Of a stretch of DNA of 64,000 nt, positions 34,678 to 43,023 are shown piece by piece. Under the pieces are notes generated by a model that saw nothing but the letters and a program-made list of their open reading frames with translations, searched no databases and had not been told where the DNA came from. The translations under genes and the position numbers were made by a program. The stretch is from Clostridiaceae bacterium Marseille-Q4145 (GTDB taxonomy: Bacteria > Bacillota > Clostridia > Lachnospirales > Lachnospiraceae). The DNA lies in NCBI GenBank assembly GCA_018223365.1, contig JAGTTP010000002.1, positions 885,501-949,500 of the forward strand. Reading direction: 5' to 3'. Each line of letters opens with the position of its first letter. The first letter of the stretch is position 1.

Positions 34678-35691
34678 ATGAAAAGAATGTTGATTTTTCC
34701 GCTCTTACTTGGCATTCTGGCACTGACAGGCTGTAGCTCTGACCGAACCCAGGCTTCTGAAGAAAGTTTTTTTGCCATGGATACAGTGATGCAATTTACT
34801 ATCTATGGAGATGACGCACTGCTGAAAGATGCGCAGGATGTGATTGCAGATATTGAAGAGAAAGTCTCCGTAACCAACCCTGACAGTGAACTTTATGCGA
34901 TTAACCGGGATGGTTCGGGAGTTCTGACCGGTCAGGCCGCCGAGCTGATGGAAGATACCCTTTCCCTTTGTCAGCGAACCGATGGGGCTCTGGACTTATC
35001 CATCTATCCCATCGTCCGCGCATGGGGATTCACCACCGGAAATTATCAGGTGCCGGAGGAATCCACGATTACGGATCTGCTTTCTAATGTAGACTATACT
35101 CAAGTACAATACGACGCAGCAGCCGGCATAGTCACCCTTCCTGCCGGGATGGAAATAGATCTTGGGAGCACCGGAAAAGGCTTTGCCGGACAGCAGGTGG
35201 CTGCTCTTCTGCGGGAAAAGGGTGTCACCTCTGCCCTTCTGAATCTTGGCGGAAATGTGCAGACCATCGGCACGAAACCAGACGGCAGTCTCTGGGAAAT
35301 CGCGATCCGCGATCCGAAAAAGGATGTACCCATGATGGTTGTCTCTGTCAACGACCAGGCAGTGGTCACTTCCGGCGGATATGAACGCTATTTTGAACAG
35401 GCCGGCCGGACTTACTGGCATATTATGGATCCGGCCACCGGCCATCCGGCTGACAGTGGCCTGCGTTCTGTCTCCATTATCGGGGATGATGGCCTGACCT
35501 GCGACGGCCTGTCCACATCCCTCTTCGTCATGGGACTTGAAAAAGCCGCTGAACTGTGGGCTCAGAGCGATGATTTCGAAGCGGTATTTGTCACAGATAC
35601 AGGAGAAGTCTATATCACAGAAGGACTTGCAGATCATTTTGCCCTGACAGAAGACTATTCTGATACCCCGGTTAATCTGATCAGACGCTGA
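34678..35691 (+). CDS. apbE: ApbE family FAD:protein FMN transferase (lipoprotein)
   Basis: 337 residues. A lipobox (ILALTGCS, C19) places it on the outer face of the membrane. The ApbE core shows FAMDTVMQFTIYG, GALDLSIYPIVRAWGF, VTLPAGMEIDLGSTGKGFAG, NLGGNVQTIG, RDPKK and the metal/FAD site HIMDPATGHPADSGLRSVS. The enzyme attaches FMN from FAD to a Thr/Ser of target proteins such as RnfG/D, NqrC or extracellular FMN-binding domains. No target gene is in this window. The 3' end overlaps the convergent SDR gene by 11 nt. Confidence 0.93.
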   Translation: MKRMLIFPLLLGILALTGCSSDRTQASEESFFAMDTVMQFTIYGDDALLKDAQDVIADIEEKVSVTNPDSELYAINRDGSGVLTGQAAELMEDTLSLCQRTDGALDLSIYPIVRAWGFTTGNYQVPEESTITDLLSNVDYTQVQYDAAAGIVTLPAGMEIDLGSTGKGFAGQQVAALLREKGVTSALLNLGGNVQTIGTKPDGSLWEIAIRDPKKDVPMMVVSVNDQAVVTSGGYERYFEQAGRTYWHIMDPATGHPADSGLRSVSIIGDDGLTCDGLSTSLFVMGLEKAAELWAQSDDFEAVFVTDTGEVYITEGLADHFALTEDYSDTPVNLIRR

Positions 35692-36445
35692 TTCCGCCGT
35701 CTACTGCGTAAATACTTCCTGTGGTCCAAAGGCATTCATCCGACAGCAGAAATGCAATGGTCGGAGCCAGATCTTTATCAGCGTCGCCGATTCTGCCCAG
35801 CGGATAAAGAACTCTCTTCTCCTCCGACCATTTATCATAGCCTTCCTGTGTATAATCACCGGAAGAAACGTAAATATTTGTATGCACGGCTGCCGGGCTT
35901 ACCGCATTCACACGAATCTGATATTTTCCCAGTTCTTTTGCCAGATACTGGGTCAGATTCTCCACACCCGCTTTGGATGCACAGTAAGCTGCGGAACCTC
36001 CCGGTCTTCTGGCATTGAGAGAAGACAGATTTACGATGGACGCGTTGGTTCCCTTTTTCAACAGCGGGAGCATGGTTTTCACCATGAGAAAAACACTGGT
36101 CAGATTCGTATCAATCACCCGTCTCCACTCTTCCAGTGACTGCTCTTCCACGCCGCCCAGTTTCATGACGCCCGCGCTGTTGACCAGTCCGTCCAGTTTT
36201 CCATAGCGTTTCTCTATCTCTTCGTATAACTTCTGCACATCTGTCTCACTGGAAATGTCACCTTGCAGGAACAGGACTTTCTGTGCCCGGTCTCCCAGTT
36301 CCTTTTTGGCTTCCTCAATATGACCTGCGCCTCTTGAAAAAGAGATCACCTCATAATTTCCTTTGTTCAACAGATATTTCACAGTGCCAAGGCCGATGCC
36401 GCTGGCTCCTCCTGTAATCAGAACTGTTTTCTTCGCTGCGCTCAT
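35681..36445 (-). CDS. Short-chain dehydrogenase/reductase (SDR)
   Basis: 254 residues, classical SDR. Cofactor motif TGGASGIGLGTVKYL (about 11-25), NSAGVMKLGG, a catalytic serine in IVNLSSLNARR and the Y-x-x-x-K pair in AAYCASKAGVE are present, ending in DGGISV as usual. It oxidises or reduces a small alcohol or ketone with NAD(P)H in the cytosol. It has its own AGGAGGAAAG ribosome site, lies downstream of the terminator of the cysK-metY-rrf2 operon, and its 3' end overlaps apbE. Substrate unknown. Confidence 0.9.
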   Translation of the reverse strand: MSAAKKTVLITGGASGIGLGTVKYLLNKGNYEVISFSRGAGHIEEAKKELGDRAQKVLFLQGDISSETDVQKLYEEIEKRYGKLDGLVNSAGVMKLGGVEEQSLEEWRRVIDTNLTSVFLMVKTMLPLLKKGTNASIVNLSSLNARRPGGSAAYCASKAGVENLTQYLAKELGKYQIRVNAVSPAAVHTNIYVSSGDYTQEGYDKWSEEKRVLYPLGRIGDADKDLAPTIAFLLSDECLWTTGSIYAVDGGISV

Positions 36446-36468
36446 TTGTCTTTCCTCCTGATTTTATA

Positions 36469-36519
36469 AAAAATGAGGCGGAGATTATGGCATGTTTTCC
36501 ATGCGCATTCCCTCCGCCT
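36469..36519 (-). terminator. Terminator of the cysK-metY-rrf2 operon
   Basis: Outer stem GGCGGAG/CTCCGCC and inner stem GCATG/CATGC, followed by TCATTTTTTATA on the minus strand, about 50 nt after the rrf2 stop codon. Confidence 0.75.
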
Positions 36520-36566
36520 TGTATATTCTATGCCTATTCAGAACCAATTCGCAAAATTCCGAATAG

Positions 36567-37013
36567 TTAAATATAGTACATCTCCTGTCCGCCGGACTGC
36601 CGCTCCTGAAAACTTTCCTCCAGATCAGCCAGCGTCAGGTTTTGAAGAATCTGATCCAGCCCGTGATTGACTCTATCCACGATCTCTTCCTGTATGGTCT
36701 CCGCAATCCCGGCTGCCCTTTCTTCTGTCTTTGTCTCTTCGTCATCCAGATAATAGGTTCCTTCCAGTGCCTGTATAATGGAGGCCACTGTAATACTGGA
36801 AGACGGATATTTCAGCAGATATCCACCCTGGGAGCCTTTGACGCTCTTCACAATCCCCGCCCGGCGCAGGCTGGCAAACACCTGCTCCAGATACTGGGGA
36901 GAGATCTCATTTCTCTCAGCAATACTTCCGAGTGCCACATGACCGTTTTTCGAATTGACTGCCAGATCAATGAGAGCCGTCACTCCGTATCTGCTTTTCT
37001 TGGAAAATTTCAT
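36567..37013 (-). CDS. Rrf2-family transcriptional regulator (CymR-like by context)
   Basis: 148 residues. The N-terminal winged helix has the Rrf2 wording (MKFSKKSRYGVTALIDLA, ISPQYLEQVFASLRRAGIVK, GSQGGYLL). The three-cysteine cluster of IscR-type members is absent, so it does not carry an Fe-S cluster, which fits CymR, the regulator of cysteine metabolism that works with CysK. It starts 3 nt after metY and is the last gene of the cysK-metY operon. The CCTAT/ATAGG repeats in the cysK and metB promoters are plausible targets. The CymR role is an inference from operon context. Confidence 0.87.
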   Translation of the reverse strand: MKFSKKSRYGVTALIDLAVNSKNGHVALGSIAERNEISPQYLEQVFASLRRAGIVKSVKGSQGGYLLKYPSSSITVASIIQALEGTYYLDDEETKTEERAAGIAETIQEEIVDRVNHGLDQILQNLTLADLEESFQERQSGGQEMYYI

Positions 37014-37016
37014 TCC

Positions 37017-38327
37017 TTACTGTACTGCCTTGAATGCCTCATCCAGGTCCTGAATAATATCGTCGATATTCTCGGTACCGATGGAAAGACGGATGGTATT
37101 CGGTTTGATTCCCTGATCCAGAAGTTCTTCTTCTGTACACTGGCTGTGTGTGGTGGTCGCCGGGTGGATGACCAGAGATTTCACATCTGCTACGTTAGCG
37201 AGCAGAGAGAACAGCTCCAGGTTATCGATGAAGTCTTTTGCTTTCTGTGCATCTCCCTTGATCTCGAAGGTGAAGATAGAACCGCCTCCATTCGGGAAAT
37301 ATTTCTTATAAAGAGCCTGCTGCTGCGGATCCTTGGATACTGACGGATGATGAACCGCCTCTACCTGCGGATGATTGTTCAGATACTCTACCACTTTCAG
37401 TGCGTTCTGTACATGACGCTCTACACGAAGAGACAGAGTCTCAAGTCCCTGCAGGAAAATCCAGGAATGAATCGGAGAAATGGTAGCTCCGGTATCACGC
37501 AGAAGGATGGCACGGATCTTGGTTACGAATGCTGCCGGTCCTACTGCTTTGGTAAAGCTGATACCATGATAGCTCGGGTTCGGCTCCGTCAGTGACGGGA
37601 ATTTTCCGGATGCCTCCCAGTCAAATTTACCGCTGTCTACGATCACGCCGCCGATGGTAGTTCCATGTCCGCCGATGAATTTGGTTGCGGAATGAACAAC
37701 GATATCTGCACCATACTCAATCGGGCGAACCAGATACGGAGTAGCGAAGGTGCTGTCTACTACCAGCGGAATCTTATGTGCATGAGCAATCTTTGCGATT
37801 GCTTCAATATCAACGACATCAGAGTTCGGATTTCCAAGGGTCTCGATGTAAACTGCCTTGGTATTCTCTTTGATCGCTGCCTCTACCTCATCCAGATCGA
37901 AAATATTTACGAAGGTAGTCTCAACACCATATGCCGGAAGAGTATGCTCCAGAAGGTTGAAGGTTCCACCATAAATGTTCTTTGCAGATACGATGTGGTC
38001 ACCGCTCTGTGCCAGGTTCTCGATAGTATAAGTAACTGCTGCTGCTCCTGATGCGACTGCCAGGGCTGCAACACCGCCTTCCAGGGCTGCAATTCTCTGT
38101 TCAAAAACGTCCTCGGTCGGGTTGGTCAGACGTCCGTAAATGTTACCTGCATCTGCCAGACCAAATCTTGCTGCTGCATGATCGCAGTTGCGGAATACAT
38201 AAGAAGAAGTCTGATAAATCGGTACTGCACGTGCGTCAGTTACCGGATCGGGAGCTTCCTGTCCCACGTGAAGCTGTAAGGTTTCAAATTTAAACTTTCT
38301 ATCTGCTCTTTTGAGTTTCTCTGCCAT
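37017..38327 (-). CDS. metY: O-acetylhomoserine aminocarboxypropyltransferase (sulfhydrylase)
   Basis: 436 residues, the long form of the Cys/Met PLP family that typifies O-acetylhomoserine sulfhydrylases. It starts with KFETLQLHVGQEAPDP, continues with YGRLTNPTEDVFEQRIAALE, has K216 in VVHSATKFIGGHGT as the cofactor lysine, and ends with IRLSIGTENIDDI. It makes homocysteine from O-acetylhomoserine and sulfide. It sits between cysK (46 nt upstream) and the Rrf2 regulator (3 nt downstream), so both routes of sulfide assimilation share one transcript. Possible use of O-succinylhomoserine cannot be excluded. Confidence 0.92.
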   Translation of the reverse strand: MAEKLKRADRKFKFETLQLHVGQEAPDPVTDARAVPIYQTSSYVFRNCDHAAARFGLADAGNIYGRLTNPTEDVFEQRIAALEGGVAALAVASGAAAVTYTIENLAQSGDHIVSAKNIYGGTFNLLEHTLPAYGVETTFVNIFDLDEVEAAIKENTKAVYIETLGNPNSDVVDIEAIAKIAHAHKIPLVVDSTFATPYLVRPIEYGADIVVHSATKFIGGHGTTIGGVIVDSGKFDWEASGKFPSLTEPNPSYHGISFTKAVGPAAFVTKIRAILLRDTGATISPIHSWIFLQGLETLSLRVERHVQNALKVVEYLNNHPQVEAVHHPSVSKDPQQQALYKKYFPNGGGSIFTFEIKGDAQKAKDFIDNLELFSLLANVADVKSLVIHPATTTHSQCTEEELLDQGIKPNTIRLSIGTENIDDIIQDLDEAFKAVQ

Positions 38328-38373
38328 TGGTTTTATTACCTTTCTTTTCTATGTTCGTATGGGATTTTGTAAA

Positions 38374-39306
38374 TTATTCTGCGAACAGCGGAGTGGAGTA
38401 ATATCTGTCACCGTTGTCCGGAAGCAATGCTACGATGGTCTTTCCTTTATTCTCCGGTCTCTTCGCCAGCTGGATAGCTGCCTGAAGAGCTGCTCCGGAA
38501 GAAATACCTACCAGCACGCCTTCATGTTTTGCAAGGAGCTTTCCGCCTGCGAATGCGTCGTCATTCTCAATCGGAATAATTTCATCATATACTTTGGTGT
38601 TCAGTACATCCGGCACAAATCCTGCACCGATACCCTGAATCTTGTGGGGACCGCTCTTTCCTTCAGAGAGAACCGGAGAAGTTGCCGGCTCAACTGCCAC
38701 GATCTTCACATCCGGTTTCTGGGATTTCAGATACTCGCCAACTCCGGTAAGAGTTCCGCCGGTACCTACACCTGCTACAAAGATGTCTACATTTCCGTCG
38801 GTATCGTTCCAGATCTCCGGACCGGTTGTCTTCTTGTGTGCTGCCGGGTTGGCCGGGTTTACAAACTGTCCCGGGATGAAGCTGTTGGGAATCTCTTTGG
38901 AAAGCTCTTCTGCTTTCGCAATGGCTCCCTTCATTCCTTTGGCTCCTTCGGTCAAAACCAGCTCAGCGCCGTAAGCTTTCAGGATGTTTCTTCTCTCCAC
39001 GCTCATGGTTTCCGGCATGGTAAGAATGATTCTGTATCCTTTGGCTGCTGCGATGGATGCAAGTCCGATACCTGTATTTCCAGAGGTCGGTTCGATGATG
39101 ACGGAGCCTTCTTTCAGAATTCCTTTCTCCTCGGCATCCTCGATCATGGCCTTCGCAATACGGTCCTTTACGCTTCCGGCCGGATTAAAATACTCAAGCT
39201 TTACCAGAATCTTTGCTTCCAGGCCAAGCTCTTTTTCCACGTTTACGACTTCTACCAGCGGGGTGTTTCCAATCAGTCCAAGTGTTCCCTTGTAGATGTT
39301 TGCCAT
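38374..39306 (-). CDS. cysK: Cysteine synthase (O-acetylserine sulfhydrylase)
   Basis: 310 residues, fold-type II PLP enzyme. K47 in NPAGSVKDRIAK binds the cofactor; the asparagine loop PTSGNTGIGLA, the phosphate loop GVGTGGTLTGVG and the C-terminal VGISSGAAL are all present. It makes L-cysteine from O-acetylserine and sulfide in the cytosol. First gene of the cysK-metY-rrf2 operon, with a consensus promoter in which CCTAT-type sites fill the spacer. In Firmicutes CysK also binds CymR, the Rrf2 regulator of this pathway, which matches the operon content. Confidence 0.94.
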   Translation of the reverse strand: MANIYKGTLGLIGNTPLVEVVNVEKELGLEAKILVKLEYFNPAGSVKDRIAKAMIEDAEEKGILKEGSVIIEPTSGNTGIGLASIAAAKGYRIILTMPETMSVERRNILKAYGAELVLTEGAKGMKGAIAKAEELSKEIPNSFIPGQFVNPANPAAHKKTTGPEIWNDTDGNVDIFVAGVGTGGTLTGVGEYLKSQKPDVKIVAVEPATSPVLSEGKSGPHKIQGIGAGFVPDVLNTKVYDEIIPIENDDAFAGGKLLAKHEGVLVGISSGAALQAAIQLAKRPENKGKTIVALLPDNGDRYYSTPLFAE

Positions 39307-39317
39307 TTTCTATTCCT

Positions 39318-39389
39318 CCTATAATTCCTATTCACATACTATGTTTTATTTGATGATGCAATTATATCCCTATATTTCCTATTTGTCAA
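39318..39389 (-). promoter_or_regulatory. cysK promoter with CCTAT-type sites
   Basis: Minus-strand TTGACA (39384-39389), 17 nt, TATAAT (39361-39366). Plus-strand CCCTATATTTCCTAT fills the spacer (39368-39382) and CCTATAATTCCTATT (39318-39332) lies beside the ribosome site. The same half-sites occur over the metB promoter. Confidence 0.7.
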
Positions 39390-39411
39390 CTATGTTTTAT
39401 TACATTTTTTT

Positions 39412-39439
39412 AAAAAAAGCAGCCGGAAATTCCGGCTGC
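39412..39439 (-). terminator. Terminator of the PepSY gene
   Basis: GCAGCCGGA and TCCGGCTGC form a 9-bp stem with a 3-nt loop, followed by seven Ts on the minus strand, 26 nt after the PepSY stop codon. Confidence 0.9.
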
Positions 39440-39465
39440 CCTCTCCATTCTGATATTCTGTTTTA

Positions 39466-40557
39466 TCAATCATCGTCGTGATCATCATCGTCATCATCAT
39501 CGTCATCATCATCATCGTCATGATCATCATCATCGTCCCAGTCGTCATCATGGTCATCATCATCAAAATCATCATTGACATCATCTGCATCCTGGTATTC
39601 CGAATCACATTCCAGAATAGAACCGTTCACTGCATCAATGGTGTAATCGTACTCTACTCCATCCCGGAAGAACTCAATCTCATATTCCAGCCTTCCATCA
39701 TCATTATCAAGCTTTGCCTTGGAGAACGTCACGTCTGCCACTTTCAATCCGGCATGCCCGGTAGCGGTTTCTTTTGCTTTATCAACGCTGATGGTGCTCG
39801 ATGCTGCCGGCTGAGCCGCCGTTTTTACTTCTGTCTTTGTTTCCTGCTTTGGCTGTTGCTTTACTTCCGTCTTCGTTTCCTGCTTTGGCTGTTGCTTTAC
39901 TTCCGTCTTCGTTTCCTGCTTGGACTGACTGGACTGCTGTGGCTGGCTCTGTACGACTGTCTCGGTCTCTTTGCTCTTGCTTCTGATGCTGCCGCTCACT
40001 GCATCAATTTCATATTCATATTCTGTATTGTCTTTAAAAAATTCTACTTCATAAACCGGCACACCGTCTTCTGTGTCAGCCTTTTCTTTTGTAAATGTCA
40101 CTTCCGCTGCTTTCAGTCCTGCATCTGCAAGTGCTTTGTTTTTCGCCTCTTCCAGCGTAATCTGCTTTGTCTCTGCTTTTACTGCATTGCTGCCGGTTTC
40201 CTGTTTTGCCTCTTCTTTTTTCTCTTCCTTTGCCGTAGTCTGGGCTCCCGGAAGCAGTTTTACATCCTTCTTTACAACTGCACCGCTGGATGCTTTGATC
40301 CAGTAATCATATTCTGTGTTATTGGCAGTAAATTCTACATCATAAATGAACTGTCCCTGCTCATAATCAAAGTCTGCTTCCACATCTGTGGCGCTTACCG
40401 GATCAATTCCGGCATCCGCAAATGCGAAATTAATGGCATTTCCCGCTCCTATGGATGACTTTTCTGCAATACTTCCCGCTGCAAATACGGTTCCTGTTCC
40501 AAGCAGTGCCAATGCTGCAGCTGCACAGGCGGTAGTCATAATGGTTCTCTTCTTCAT
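39466..40557 (-). CDS. Secreted triple-PepSY protein with poly-Asp tail
   Basis: 363 residues. A signal peptide (about 1-28, ACAAAALALLGTGTVFAAG) precedes three PepSY units (about 35-95, 125-190, 255-320), each ending in VEFFKDNTEYEYEIDAVSG-like wording. A Lys/Gln/Glu linker with three KQETKTEVKQQP repeats lies between units two and three. The last 40 residues are almost pure Asp with a few His, coded by CATCAT-type triplet repeats, and could bind Ca2+ or other cations. PepSY modules are thought to inhibit proteases or bind ligands outside the cell. The gene follows a two-component system by 60 nt and may be its output. Confidence 0.87.
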   Translation of the reverse strand: MKKRTIMTTACAAAALALLGTGTVFAAGSIAEKSSIGAGNAINFAFADAGIDPVSATDVEADFDYEQGQFIYDVEFTANNTEYDYWIKASSGAVVKKDVKLLPGAQTTAKEEKKEEAKQETGSNAVKAETKQITLEEAKNKALADAGLKAAEVTFTKEKADTEDGVPVYEVEFFKDNTEYEYEIDAVSGSIRSKSKETETVVQSQPQQSSQSKQETKTEVKQQPKQETKTEVKQQPKQETKTEVKTAAQPAASSTISVDKAKETATGHAGLKVADVTFSKAKLDNDDGRLEYEIEFFRDGVEYDYTIDAVNGSILECDSEYQDADDVNDDFDDDDHDDDWDDDDDHDDDDDDDDDDDDDHDDD

Positions 40558-40617
40558 ACTGTAATCCCCTTTCCTGACAGTTGTTCTTTGTTATGGGTAC
40601 AGCATACAATACAAAGA

Positions 40618-42021
40618 TTAGAGAAACATTAGAAACGTAAAAATGCTTCCTTTTCCCGGAACACTTTCCACCTGAACCGTTCCGCCATGAAATTCAGCAA
40701 TCTGCCGCACCATGGAAAGTCCAAGACCTGTTCCTTCTCCGGTTCTGGAACTGTCAGTTTGATAAAATCTTCTGAAAATTCTTTCCTGCTCTTCCGGTGC
40801 AATTCCAATTCCGTCATCTTCCACGGAAAGTCTGATCTCATCCGTGTTTTTTTCAAGCTTTACCAAAATATGACCATTTTCTTTTCCATAACGATAGGCA
40901 TTGGAAATAAGGTTCACAAGCAGCCGCGTCAATAACATCTGATTTCCGGAACAGGTAATTCCTTCCTGCACCTGCCTGGTAAGGGTAATCCCCTTTCTAC
41001 GGATCAGCGCCATATCTTCGCATACAGATTCTGCAATTTCTGATAGAGATACCTGTTCTTTTTTGTATTTATCTGTCTTCAGTTCCAATCTGGTATACAT
41101 GAGCAGATCCTGAATCAGTTTTGACATTTTCCGGCTCTGTCTCTCAATAACGCTCAACGCGTGCTGATATTCTTCCGGACTTTTTTCCTCTCCCATCATC
41201 AGTTCGCACTGGGCAAGTATCACTGCCACCGGTGTACGGAGCTCATGGGAAGCATCTGAGGTAAACTGCTTTTCCATCTCAAAGGCCTGGTCAAGCCGCT
41301 CAAACATACCATTGAATCCTGCTGCCAGCTGATGCAGTTCATCCTGCCCTTCTCCCACATCAATCCTCTTTTTTAAATCATTTCCATTGCAGATTTCTTC
41401 CGCAGTCTCCGATATTTTCCGGACGGGCCACAGCATTCTTCCTGCAATTATGTAGCCTCCAATGACCGCCAATATCAGCAAAAGCGGCATAAGCACCAGG
41501 GAAAGCCGGGTAATTGAAGACATTTCCGCACGGGTCTGCTCTTCGGATACTACGCCTCTGAGCCAGAGACCGTCAAGACCTTCTCCTTCAAGCTCCCGGT
41601 CAAAGATATAATACAGCACACCTTCCACTTTCAATTTCCGGATTACTGCATTTTCCAACGGTATTTCCAGACTTTCCATGGCAATCGGATTTTCTCCATA
41701 AAGAAGACTCTGGCTGCTGTCATACAATGCCGTATAGATCCCGTTCACCTGATCCAGAAAGTCGTCATCTACTTCCAGATATCCGTCCTTCCAGGCCATA
41801 AACTGATCTACATCGCCGGCAAGATTCATCTCATCCAGAGTCTCATAAAATTCAATTTCATCTACATTATTTTCCACCGTCTCGATCAGTCCGTCCCTGA
41901 CGGTCTTCTGAATCACCTGATGACTGACCGATAAAAGAACACCATAAGTCAGAGCCACCATCAAAACCAGTGCCCCTGCAAACCATAATGTGATCTTCAT
42001 ACGGATGGACCATTTTTTCAC
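40618..42021 (-). CDS. Two-component sensor histidine kinase
   Basis: 467 residues. Two membrane helices (about 11-33 and 173-193) enclose an extracellular sensor of some 140 residues; HAMP (about 194-246) and HisKA with H259 in SDASHELRTPVAVILAQ follow. The ATPase domain has RLLVNLISNAYRYG, VEDDGIGIAPE and GEGTGLGLSMV. Start and partner stop overlap by one base (ATGA), so it is translationally coupled to the response regulator. The signal is unknown; the co-oriented PepSY protein downstream suggests an envelope or metal stress circuit. Confidence 0.93.
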   Translation of the reverse strand: MKKWSIRMKITLWFAGALVLMVALTYGVLLSVSHQVIQKTVRDGLIETVENNVDEIEFYETLDEMNLAGDVDQFMAWKDGYLEVDDDFLDQVNGIYTALYDSSQSLLYGENPIAMESLEIPLENAVIRKLKVEGVLYYIFDRELEGEGLDGLWLRGVVSEEQTRAEMSSITRLSLVLMPLLLILAVIGGYIIAGRMLWPVRKISETAEEICNGNDLKKRIDVGEGQDELHQLAAGFNGMFERLDQAFEMEKQFTSDASHELRTPVAVILAQCELMMGEEKSPEEYQHALSVIERQSRKMSKLIQDLLMYTRLELKTDKYKKEQVSLSEIAESVCEDMALIRRKGITLTRQVQEGITCSGNQMLLTRLLVNLISNAYRYGKENGHILVKLEKNTDEIRLSVEDDGIGIAPEEQERIFRRFYQTDSSRTGEGTGLGLSMVRQIAEFHGGTVQVESVPGKGSIFTFLMFL

Positions 42022-42695
42022 TATGCTTCCTCCCTGAGCACGTAGCCGCGGCCACGTACGGTGTGAATCAGACGTTTTTCATGTCCACCGTCGATTTTCT
42101 TTCTCAGATAGCTGATATAAACGTCTACCACATTAGTTCCGCCTTCATAGTCAAAATTCCAGATATGGTTTTCTATCTTTTCTCTGGATAACACGATGCC
42201 CTGATTCAGCATGAGATATTCCAGAAGTGCATACTCTTTTGCGGAAAGTTCGATGAGTTTTCCACCGCGGGTCACACGATGGGATCCACAATCCACCGTC
42301 AGATCATCAATTGTCAACAGATTGGTGGATTTTCCATGAGAAATGCGGAGTGCCGCCCGGACTCTTGCCGCCAGTTCTTCCAGTGAAAATGGTTTTACCA
42401 GATAATCGCAGGCTCCGCTGTCCAACCCTCTTACCCGGTCTTCAATGGCATCTCTCGCCGTCAGAAATAAAACCGGAGTCTCTTTTCCTGACGCGCGCAG
42501 AGCCGCCAGTACCTGATATCCATCCGCTTTCGGCATCATAATATCCAGAAGTACTGCATCATACTCTGTATAAGAGAGAATATCCATGGCTTCTGCCCCG
42601 TCATAGCAGGCATCCACACTGTATCCCTCTGATTTTAACTTCTGCATGATAATCTCATTTAAATCCCGTTCGTCTTCCGCTACCAATAGTCTCAT
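42021..42695 (-). CDS. OmpR-family response regulator
   Basis: 224 residues. Receiver domain with E7/D8, phosphoacceptor D51 in VLLDIMMPKADG, T79 and K101 in LVKPFS. The winged-helix output domain (about 125-222) ends in VVDVYISYLRKKID...RTVRGRGYVL, as in CopR/CusR-type regulators. It overlaps its kinase by one base and lies 5 nt after a HicB-like gene. The likely target is the PepSY gene at 39.5-40.6 kb, by position. Confidence 0.93.
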   Translation of the reverse strand: MRLLVAEDERDLNEIIMQKLKSEGYSVDACYDGAEAMDILSYTEYDAVLLDIMMPKADGYQVLAALRASGKETPVLFLTARDAIEDRVRGLDSGACDYLVKPFSLEELAARVRAALRISHGKSTNLLTIDDLTVDCGSHRVTRGGKLIELSAKEYALLEYLMLNQGIVLSREKIENHIWNFDYEGGTNVVDVYISYLRKKIDGGHEKRLIHTVRGRGYVLREEA

Positions 42696-42700
42696 AATTT

Positions 42701-42985
42701 TTACTCATCCCATCCATCAAACAAACGGATATTTACGCAGATCTGTCTGACCTGCTGCCCCTCCTTCAGATGCTGTTCCAGATCTCTTGGATCCGAAATC
42801 GGGGGAAGATTCACCTCATCCTCGGAAAGTTCCAGTTCAATCCAGTCGTAAAGGGCTGCATTGGCTTTCTCAATCACTTCCTCCAGAGTTTCTGCCTCCG
42901 CCTCACAGCAGGCCAGATCCGGAAGTACTGCTTTCCAGGAACCATTTTCTTCTTTTCCAATCACTGCCGGATATGTGAATTTCAT
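42701..42985 (-). CDS. HicB-like protein without a HicA partner
   Basis: 94 residues from ATG 42983-42985 (AGGAG upstream); a longer frame to 43102 would start inside hydE and is rejected. The partial RNase-H-like HicB fold shows in MKFTYPAVIGKEENGSWKAV, LPDLACCEAEAETLEEVIE and ANAALYDWIELELSE. HicB normally neutralises the HicA mRNA nuclease, but no HicA gene and no DNA-binding tail are present. It sits between hydE and a response regulator in one run of genes. It may be a domesticated antitoxin or a stand-alone binding protein. Confidence 0.8.
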   Translation of the reverse strand: MKFTYPAVIGKEENGSWKAVLPDLACCEAEAETLEEVIEKANAALYDWIELELSEDEVNLPPISDPRDLEQHLKEGQQVRQICVNIRLFDGWDE

Positions 42986-43023
42986 ATTGCATTCTCCTTT
43001 CGCTTCGCTGCTTACACGAATCG

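Noticed and set aside
39478..40458. Long plus-strand frame opposite the PepSY gene
   Set aside because: An artefact of the Asp triplet repeats and coding bias of the true minus-strand gene, which has signal peptide and three PepSY domains.
42701..42985. Complete HicAB toxin-antitoxin system
   Set aside because: Only a HicB-like protein is present; the flanking genes are hydE and a response regulator, with no space for HicA.
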